Source: Kalmusia sp. IMI 367209
Lineage: Eukaryota > Ascomycota > Dothideomycetes > Pleosporales > Didymosphaeriaceae
Length of the DNA stretch: 64,000 nt
Direction of reading: 5' to 3'
Assembly: GCA_027946365.1 (NCBI GenBank)
Contig: JAPEUQ010000013.1
Location: 992,001 to 1,056,000, forward strand
The notes under the pieces were generated by a model. The model had not been told where the DNA came from. It saw nothing but the letters and a program-made list of their open reading frames with translations, and made no database searches. The first letter of the stretch is position 1, and each line of letters starts with the position of its first letter. This document shows positions 56,723 through 64,000 of this stretch, piece after piece. Made by a program: the position numbers and the translations under genes.

Positions 56723-58003
56723 TTATGCAGTGAATTCACGGGGATGGCTGCGCCAGTGCTCGCGACCTTCGCCCCAGCCTTGGTACTGGTCGTCACCTTC
56801 CTCCTCCTCGTCGTCGTCCTCTTCGCCGTCACCCTCCTCCTCTTCATCGTCCTCCTCACCCTCCTCCTCCTCCTCCTCTTCACCATCATATTCACCTTCC
56901 TCGTCGTCCTCATCGTCACCCTCCTCACCCTGTTCGGGAGCCTCGGGAGTAGGGGTAGCCGCAGGAGCAGAGGGAGGGGTGGAGACGGCGGAAGCGGAAG
57001 CGGTGGCGGTGACATAAGCGACCTGAGTCTGGGTAGCGGTAACATTGGCCGCCTCAGAAGTAGGCGTGCTTGCCTCAGCTTCAGCGGCAGCCGAGGGAGC
57101 GGCCGAGGGAGCAGCTGGCGCTGCGGATGAGCTCGGGGAGCTTCCGCTACCAGTACTGCCACTGCCGGCAGCGCAGGGAGCGAGAGCCGGGCCTGGGGCG
57201 TCAGGAATCGTCTTGCCGGCCTCGTGCTGGTAGAGGTCCCAGGTGAGGAGCTCGTCCGAGCTCGAGTAGATCTCGGTGGCCTTGACACCAGCGGGCATCT
57301 GCGCGTTGTCATTGCCGTTTTGGATGGCAATGTTCAGGGCCTGAGGCCAGAACTGCCTCTGAGAGACATCGCCGTTGTTATGAATAGAAGCGACCTCAGT
57401 GCGGAGGACGTAGTTGCCGCTGGGAAGTTCCTTCGGGATGGTGACAGTCTGGCTGTTCCCGCCATCGTAAAAGATGGCATCGGTTCCCCAGTATCCGGTA
57501 TTTTCCCTCTCGCCACCCTCGCTGTAGCGCCCCTCGCGGTAGTCAAGCAATCCCGCTTGATGAATCTTGAAGAAGCTAAGGTCCTCCTTCTTCACGTTGG
57601 CGCAGTCTCCGTTGCAAGGGGCCAGATAGGTGGCAGTCCAGCCGTGATGGCTGCAATCCCAGCCAACTTCCTCTCCTCCGCAATCTCCGTCATGTTGCCA
57701 GGTGAACTTGACATCGCTACCCGCGTCAACGGGGGCAGTAAAAGGCGATGGTTCACCATCGATATGAGCAATGATGTCGGGGGTGTTGATCTTGTCACCG
57801 AAGACAGGCTGGAAACCCCAACCCTGGTTCGTCCTCCAAGCGGGAGAAGAGTCGTCACCGCCGCTCTTATCAGCAGCGTAGAAACCTGCGTAGGTCTTGC
57901 CTCCGGCCTGGAATTCCTTGACGTAGGTGTGGGCAGCAGCCTGGGAGATGAGTGCAGCCGCAAGCACGGCAGCCGTGTTGGCGATCTTAGACATGGCAGG
58001 CAT
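56723..58003 (-). CDS. AA9-type lytic polysaccharide monooxygenase with acidic tail
   Basis: Single exon, 426 residues. The signal peptide is residues 1-24 (ending SQAAA), which leaves His25 as the N-terminal copper ligand of the histidine brace. The second brace histidine is in CSHHGW (His119/120). Other AA9 features: FTWQHDGDC, LAPCNGDC, SFFKIHQAG, TIPKELPSGNYVLRTEVASIH. At the usual axial-tyrosine site (QFYP) this protein has QFWPQ (Trp219). After the catalytic domain (to about 240) come a Ser/Ala/Pro linker, a run of about 50 Glu/Asp with few Gly, and a short end GWGEGREHWRSHPREF. The enzyme would oxidise cellulose or a related glycan outside the cell. The substrate of this subgroup is not known. 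Confidence 0.85.
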   Translation of the reverse strand: MPAMSKIANTAAVLAAALISQAAAHTYVKEFQAGGKTYAGFYAADKSGGDDSSPAWRTNQGWGFQPVFGDKINTPDIIAHIDGEPSPFTAPVDAGSDVKFTWQHDGDCGGEEVGWDCSHHGWTATYLAPCNGDCANVKKEDLSFFKIHQAGLLDYREGRYSEGGERENTGYWGTDAIFYDGGNSQTVTIPKELPSGNYVLRTEVASIHNNGDVSQRQFWPQALNIAIQNGNDNAQMPAGVKATEIYSSSDELLTWDLYQHEAGKTIPDAPGPALAPCAAGSGSTGSGSSPSSSAAPAAPSAAPSAAAEAEASTPTSEAANVTATQTQVAYVTATASASAVSTPPSAPAATPTPEAPEQGEEGDDEDDEEGEYDGEEEEEEEGEEDDEEEEGDGEEDDDEEEEGDDQYQGWGEGREHWRSHPREFTA

Positions 58004-60250
58004 CTTGAATAAATTTCTCAGAAGAACGATTTACTAGAAACGTGTTGTGTAAGGAGGGTGTGGTGAAAAGAATGACTGTAGCTCCAGAGCTATGAAAAAA
58101 GAAAGAAAGAGTGACTGGCTGCGGAACGGTAGAAAACGACTGAAGAAGAACCACAAAAGGTTGCTGATGGAAGCTACCGGGGCGTGGACATGCATGGCTT
58201 TTGTAGGTGGTCATCTTGCGCGGTGGGGGCCTCACTGTAGGCGGCGTTCAGCCTCGTAGGAGCATCTGGCTCGAGGCAGATCATCTCCGGCTTGTGTGGA
58301 CATGGGTGTGATTGGTGGCGCTAATGTAGGAACAAAACATGGCAGGGGTGCTAAGCGTGGCTGCGGTAGCCGGCGGCGCATCATCGAGGAGAAACGTGCT
58401 TGGCATATCAGGAACTCCGTTCCGTAGTTTGGTTATGTCGCGCGAGTAGCTGTTGTCGACCCATAGTTCCTCTCGAGTCCGCAGACTACACCACGAACAT
58501 GTTTTCGATTACACTGCTTTCTCTGGGCTCTTTCTAGGCTTTCCGTCTCGTGCGATATCCGACCATGTGCCATGTCGCCACGTAGAGAGCGGAAGTCGGG
58601 TTCCAGCCAGCCACCACAGTGCCGCCCAAAACGCTGCTCGAGAACTCTCCATCCCTCCCCACAGCACTGGCATCTGCGCACGAGCGAATCAAGTCTATAT
58701 CGAAGCTGTCGCGATGCGCCTAAGACTTGACTTTGGGCGCGCGTGCAGGTGTGGACGATCGGAGCAGCGCGAGGCGTTAATGGCGTGGACGGCAGGGTTC
58801 CACCAAGCGAAGCCGTCGCGTTTCATGTTTCCCGGTCATCTCTAGCGACTGCACCTATCGATAATGAACTGGGCTTTGTAGACTGATGTATGGGCAGTCG
58901 AGACCGAGAGCGCGATTGGCAACGCGCGAAATGTTTGGAGCTTCTATAGTGTATGCAAATTCTGGTGTGAACTCCTGCATACGCGCCTTCCGGTTGTTCC
59001 GAACCCAAGAGGGGGAAACACCTCCCTTTCCTCCTCTACGTCGTGAAATTGCGGCCACTTCTTTTTACAGAGCAAGATGAATTTTACGTACTGGAATGGC
59101 CCATTTGGGTCTTCACGGGTACGTCTCAGATCCCCCCTCGAATCCTTCCCGCACCAAAGCGCGCGGGAGAAACAAAATACGAACAATCACTGACTGCCAT
59201 AAATATACTAGGCAATGTTGGATTTCACATGACCGTTACATATGCTTTTCTTCTTTTGCGCGTTTCAAATTTAGGGAGCTTCCTCATACAGAACCCAGCC
59301 CTTGTTGGCATGTCATCGCGACCACTGAGAAGGGCCATCGTAATGGTAGCGATAGCCAGCACCCTTCTTCCCCGAGATTAAGAACAACGGCTGCCAATGT
59401 CACATTCTCGACGAGGTGGTAGAGGACTGGGTCGAGTCATTCGCAAAGTTTAAAGGAGAGGGCCAATTTTCGTTGAGCGGCGATGTTGCAGTCCATCGCA
59501 CCAAGCTCTCGCATCAGCACACAAGAGCGGAGACCGATATCTCATCACAGCATCATGTGGAGACAATATCTGCTCACGCGCGTATAGTCATATCTCCCCA
59601 TATATATGAAGGTATCATCCGATCACTGGTGCTATCTTTGGGTAGGCAGGTATACGGTCGTGCGTGACACACTTCACTTACAATCTTCGTGCTTTAGTAG
59701 ATGACGGAATAATAGCCCTACGAACGAGAACTGTAGGTGAATATCTTTTAAATGAAGGTGAGATGTCGGTCACATTCCAGTCGCTGCTCTGACAAACACC
59801 AAATTTCAGTGCGCACGCTCTTCCTTGCACCTGCATCGACTGCGTGACCCCACTGACCAATGGGTCGGCGTTACCGACGCCCATTTATCACTTTCCGTGT
59901 CTAGCTCCACATGCAGCGGGGTAGATGGCACTCTTGATGTTGCTAACTGCGCCTACGCTTACGATTCCGCTTGCGCAGCCCATTAGTGTAGCGCCAGGAA
60001 CCTATCAGTTGCTTCAAGTTTCGAATGAACTCTTGTTCTACGTCACACCAGAGCTAGTAGGACGAAAGTTAGCTAGGACCGCTCCAACTTATACAGTATG
60101 TCGGTCGTCCGCAGCAGCCGAGCTTGCTCGCTTATAGAAGGCAGTGAGGCGCAAAATCTTGTTGAGGTCATTGCTCACTTGACGCACATTTCAAAGTGGG
60201 GAATTATAGGAGGGAGTACTTCTGCAAAGGCAACAAGGTTATTAACGTCT
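58004..60250. other. Gene-free interval
   Basis: This contains the promoter of the LPMO (58004-58300, CT-rich on the coding strand). The rest has only overlapping frames of 60-130 codons with no motifs. It lies beside an F-box relic and may include more decayed sequence. Confidence 0.45.
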
Positions 60251-60720
60251 TTATTCAACAGAAATCGCGTCCGCGCCTAACGGCATCTCGAAACCTTCTA
60301 CTCGGACGTCAACCTCTCTAAGCCTTCTGAACGGTAGCACATTATCCTTAGCCTTCCATCTTAAGCCTTCAATGCGGATGCAATTCAAATCATACAGATT
60401 CTCTCTCCACTCAAGCAAATCTTGCAGTATATTACCTACGATGTCATAGCCGGGGCACAAGCCTTCTAACGTTGCGCTGGATAGCTAACCACTAATATGG
60501 AAGAGTGACACAATTTTCAATTTCGGAGGCAACATCTCGATGATGGGTGATCTAGGTCCCAAAGTGAAAGATGAACTACCGTTCCCGTTTTCCCCGGATG
60601 TGGTCGACGTGGGAAGACTTCATAGACGCATTGGTGCAAGATAAGGTACCACTTCCCAAAACGTCGCGAGGTCGAAGTCGTTCTCAACGATGATTCGGAT
60701 GACCTAACGGGTTTATTCAG
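60251..60720 (-). pseudogene. F-box/leucine-rich-type protein relic
   Basis: On the minus strand, pieces in more than one frame read RIIVENDFDLATFWEVVPYL, then FTLGPRSPIIEMLPPKLKIV, then GNILQDLLEWRENLYDLNC followed by LRWKAKDNVLPFRRLREVDV and a stop at 60251. The 'LPPKLK.v.l' and 'LP.LR.V.v' units match the C-terminal part of fungal F-box proteins. Stops and frame changes separate the pieces and no start is seen, so I call it a decayed gene. Confidence 0.45.
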
Positions 60721-61009
60721 AGGAAATTTAAAGAAAATTATCTATTACATAATTTATAGTATGATACTAAGACCGGGTGATGTAGATGTGAAGATTACGA
60801 GAAGGATTGAGAGAAGCCATCCAAGAAGCAAAAAATTCCTGAGAAGCCGCCATCGTTATTTATTTGTACTGTATTCTACAAATAACGCAAAAAAAATCCT
60901 AAGCTAAATCGGTGCAACTTTATTAAAGTTACGACGAAGTCATAACACGCTAGGCAATATCGCATATAATACGATGCCTTCGATATTATGACACACCCTA
61001 GGCTTTGTC

Positions 61010-61762
61010 TCAATTCACAGTTAATAGTTGTTCGAAGAAGCCTCCGATCTGTCTCTTGCGATCAACCAAATGCATCTCCAATATCCAATGACGCTTGTGT
61101 CCGCCTTTCCCCAAACTTCTCATCTTGTCTCCGTTCCCCTTCGTTATATAGAGTTGGATCTTATCGTTAGGAATTCTTTCATGCGGAAAATCCCCAACGA
61201 GATGGCCTGAATGGGCGCCCCCAAATTCCCACCCCAAGTCCTTTGCTTTCTCACAGGCAATGTCGTACAGTTTCTCACCAGTAATATCCTCGTTTGCATC
61301 AAATAGCTCCTTCACAGCTTTCCATGCTACTTCTAGATCATCGCGGATCTTGAGCTTTGCCTCGTCATTCCCAAGAACATAAGTACGACCAAAATCCGCT
61401 ATCTATCATTAGTCAAGACCATACAGTGTGCCTCGGATATACTGACCTTCCCAAGCTTCAAATACCGGGCCAAGATCAACGAAGAGAATATCATCGGCTT
61501 CAATCGTTCGATCAGGCGGGTTCTCTGCGTAAGGTTTCAAGGTGTTGGGTCCACTTCGAACGACTCTCTTGTGCCAATGCGTACGCACATTGTGTCGTTT
61601 TTGTCCAAGCGCGTGGATCTCATCGCTTAGCTGCTTCTCTGTGATACCCGGCCGGATGAGATCTCGTGCGATCTCTGCAAACAGTGAATCAGCTTTGTCC
61701 TGAGCCTCCTGGAGGAAGGTGGCGCGTTCCGCTTCCGTAGTCTCAACAGTGGTAGTAGCCAT
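61010..61762 (-). CDS. M24-family metallopeptidase-like protein
   Basis: Two exons on the minus strand, 61762-61447 and 61398-61010, with a 48-bp intron (GTCAGT/GATAG). The phase gives FEAWEADFGRTYVLG. The 234-residue protein has the creatinase/aminopeptidase fold. Candidate metal ligands are Asp96 (VDLGP) and Asp107 (ADFGR), the His of GGAHSGHLVGDFPHERI, the Glu of ILEMHL, and the Glu near the end (GGFFEQLL). It is short because it lacks the N-terminal domain of prolidases, and resembles small stand-alone M24 proteins of fungi and bacteria. It could be a peptidase or a hydrolase of a small C-N substrate. The first codons, MATTTVETTEAERATF, fit the family start. Confidence 0.85.
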
Positions 61763-63251
61763 GGCTGTGTACCGGCACTACCGAGTGGTTTACTTGAAAA
61801 GTGTGCTGCTACCTGAATGTTATCAGTAGGAATATATATAGATAGGGTCGACCGCGGAACCTTGGCTGTCGAAATGCTCACTTTGTGGTCATCCACGCCG
61901 CTTCTGTGACTTTGTCAAGGGTAAGCGAGTAGAACGGAGTCCCATTCGATATGACTGATTGCTTGCGCAAACCAGAAAAGAGCTTCATAACGTTCGCGTC
62001 GCACTTAAGCACGTCAGTGGGGTAATCTATGAGCCAGCGTGCGGGGATAGCGATCAGCCTCGGGGGCTAATTTTAAGCCCGAGTAAACCCGTGCAATCAC
62101 ATATATGTTTTAGGACGTTGTACAGTACGTACAACAGCGCAATCAAACGACGTCAACATACCTAGACTTTCACAGCGACATAAGGCTCATGGGAACTCTT
62201 TGTTTCATGTGATGAGTGCATCATGTTCAACATAACCTCGGAAGCTTAATGTTACTCAGATGTCAAATTTCCAAAATCTAAAGATCACACATCCATAATC
62301 TGCCTGGTTGCACAGCAAAGGTTCTAAAGACATGTGTCAGAAGCCTCTTCCCTAGGTTTGTAATTGAGTTACTCGAGCTATTCATTTTGCTTAGTCATAA
62401 GATGACGATCCGAATACCAACAATCATTCAATCTACGTAAACTTGATATTCACGCCCTGATAGCTGAATTGCTTTGGGCATTCGATTGAGACAAGCGCCT
62501 TGAGCATTGTTTGTGGGGCCAATGGACATATCTTGTAGGGGACGGTGAATGTCTTGAGCATGTCTATTTTTGTTTGGGAGTTTCGGATCCAAATGGAGAT
62601 TACACAGCATGTGTAGCACCTAGATGCCGGGAGTAGTGTTGTATGAGCTACATACATCTGGATTCCAGGGGATGTCTATTCTTGAAAGCGACCATTATAT
62701 AATTAAATACCACCCTCGCCAACCATAAAGGAAATCCTTAGTAGGACAAAATGATGAATCAAGAATAAACAGTATTTACCTGGCCTAGAGCTTGAATTAA
62801 TAGAGGCTTGAAATAGCATATGTCCATGGCAATTATTTAGGCTACAAAAGCGTCCGCAAGATAGCAGCATTGGCCTGAAATAACTACGATTTGACATTTT
62901 TAGCAGCATGCATTTTGAAAATCAAACTCAATCTATAATCTTTCGACTCTCAATTACGCAAATAATAACGATGGAGTGGGCACTTCGGTAGAAATAATTA
63001 TAGCTTCTTCGTGGATACATCAAAAAGAAGGAGATTCATGTAAAGTAAGATTATACTATTAACTACGGCGAGGGATACTTGATTCATTGTAAAAAAAAAA
63101 AAGCTAAGTATAGAACGTAACACACCCATGAAGATACAAATTATTACCTCTCGTTGCGGAAGCGTACCAATGTAGAATCTTTCAGAACTTCATATGAAAA
63201 TTATAAAAGTTGTTCGGAATGTTCAATATCTCGAATACAATAGGTGGCCGA
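61763..63251. other. AT-rich gene-free region
   Basis: This includes the promoter of the M24 gene and the 3' region of the next minus-strand gene. A poly-A run of 12 lies near 63091. No coding frame is supported. Confidence 0.45.
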
Positions 63252-64000
63252 TCAAACCAGAATTACGCGCTTTCCAGGAGGTGTTACCTTCACGATATGA
63301 GCCTTTCGCCTCTCGAGCATACCACCTCGCTTGACATATCCTGCGTACGCCGTCCCATATGACTCTTCAGGCTCCTCGTAGTCCGAAGACGGGTCAGGTC
63401 CTCGAGGATTGGTTGGTGAAGCGGTGGAATACCTGTCGTTAGCACTAGATGGAGGCATTGATGTTGGTTTATAACTGGGCCTAGAAGAAAATGGGGTCGG
63501 ATAACTATCATCGTGCTTGGAGGAAGGCGTGTTGTATGATTGAGCAGTACCATCTTCGGGGGAAGTAACATAAATGGAGTGCCGATCTGTTGTCACAGAC
63601 TTGCGAGAAGTAGCTGTAGGAGTCTGATAGTAAGAACAAGTGTATGCCTGGTGGGGCTTCGTGATGGTGATTGTCTCTTTACTGTGATGATATACCCCGG
63701 GCTCATAAATGGTCGTGGTAGGGTACGTACACTCAGTCGAGTGATCGTATCTCGTGGTGGTTGGTTTGACGATGGTGTAGTGTCCAGGCGTATTGGCGTA
63801 TATAGTAGTTGTCTTAATGATAGTCTTGATCATCGCTCCGTCGTTGGAATAAGCACCATATCGCGCGGTGATCACGCATGGCTCGTCAACAGAAGTGGTG
63901 ACACCGCCGTAGGTCACCATTGTGCTGGCAGGAGCTGTGTATGTTGCTTCGGAAGGAGCAGTAATTGTCTCATCGACAGTGACATCGTATGCGGAAACGG
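63252..64000 (-). CDS. Thr/Tyr-rich secreted or cell-wall protein, C-terminal part
   Basis: The frame is open through base 64000, so the N-terminus is outside the window. Visible residues: VSAYDVTVDETITAPSEATYTAPAS, a domain with VDEPCVITARYGAYSND, and beta-like Thr-rich strands (MIKTIIKTTTIYANTPGHYT; TRYDHSTECTYPTTTIYEPG; ETITITKPHQAYTCSYYQ). A disordered Ser/Pro region and a basic end (KRGGMLERRKAHIV) follow. The repeated 'TTTIY.PG.Y' strands are seen in fungal surface proteins of unknown role. No GPI signal is evident at this C-terminus. There is no intact family assignment. Confidence 0.6.
   Translation of the reverse strand, partial: VSAYDVTVDETITAPSEATYTAPASTMVTYGGVTTSVDEPCVITARYGAYSNDGAMIKTIIKTTTIYANTPGHYTIVKPTTTRYDHSTECTYPTTTIYEPGVYHHSKETITITKPHQAYTCSYYQTPTATSRKSVTTDRHSIYVTSPEDGTAQSYNTPSSKHDDSYPTPFSSRPSYKPTSMPPSSANDRYSTASPTNPRGPDPSSDYEEPEESYGTAYAGYVKRGGMLERRKAHIVKVTPPGKRVILV

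Noticed and set aside
57224..58012. 262-codon plus-strand frame antisense to the LPMO
   Set aside because: Shadow frame of the AA9 gene, which has a signal peptide and copper-site motifs.

Overview
The window is nuclear DNA of a filamentous ascomycete (Pezizomycotina), most likely a dothideomycete. The evidence is short introns (about 45-100 bp, GTRAGT donors, CTRAY branch sites, YAG acceptors), Zn2Cys6 regulators, a HET-domain protein, a DUF6590 protein, GH64, AA9 and CE12 secreted enzymes, and a lone dispersed 5S rRNA gene. Genes lie on both strands. Most were rebuilt here by joining exons whose splice sites and phases agree.

Left part (1-14.6 kb): the 3' end of a diflavin NADPH reductase, a Cys-rich single-pass membrane protein, an ACS-type MFS transporter, a STRAP-like WD40 protein, scattered BTB/POZ remains on both strands, a fungal beta-repeat protein with a hydrophobic C-terminus, an F-box-like protein, a CE12 rhamnogalacturonan acetylesterase and a TMEM205-like membrane protein.

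Accessory core (14.6-36.8 kb): a MITE-like element with 13-bp perfect terminal inverted repeats sits in a gene-poor stretch. It is followed by a 1428-residue fusion of an apparently active protein kinase, a STAND NTPase (P-loop GLGGLGKT), a helical C-terminal region and a C-terminal membrane anchor. This is an NLR-like architecture. Next come a small unknown protein, a Helo-like/PigL_N-ankyrin protein that also ends in a membrane segment, two Zn2Cys6 transcription factors flanking a GNAT acetyltransferase, and a HET-domain protein whose last part needs a frame change. The kinase-STAND, Helo-like-ankyrin and HET genes lie within 20 kb and look like a non-self recognition or cell-death neighbourhood. 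That functional link is inference.

Middle (36.8-50.6 kb): a 5S rRNA gene with compensated stem changes, a 4 kb gene-free AT-rich stretch, a coiled-coil protein with a poly-proline tract, a seven-exon DUF6590 gene, a group II PLP decarboxylase pseudogene that has lost its catalytic lysine region, and an MFS drug transporter with a probable 1-bp frameshift.

Right part (50.6-64 kb): two unknown proteins, a GH64 beta-1,3-glucanase, an AA9-type LPMO with an unusual active-site residue and a very acidic tail, an F-box/LRR relic, an M24 peptidase-like protein, and the 3' end of a Thr/Tyr-rich secreted or wall protein that runs off the window.
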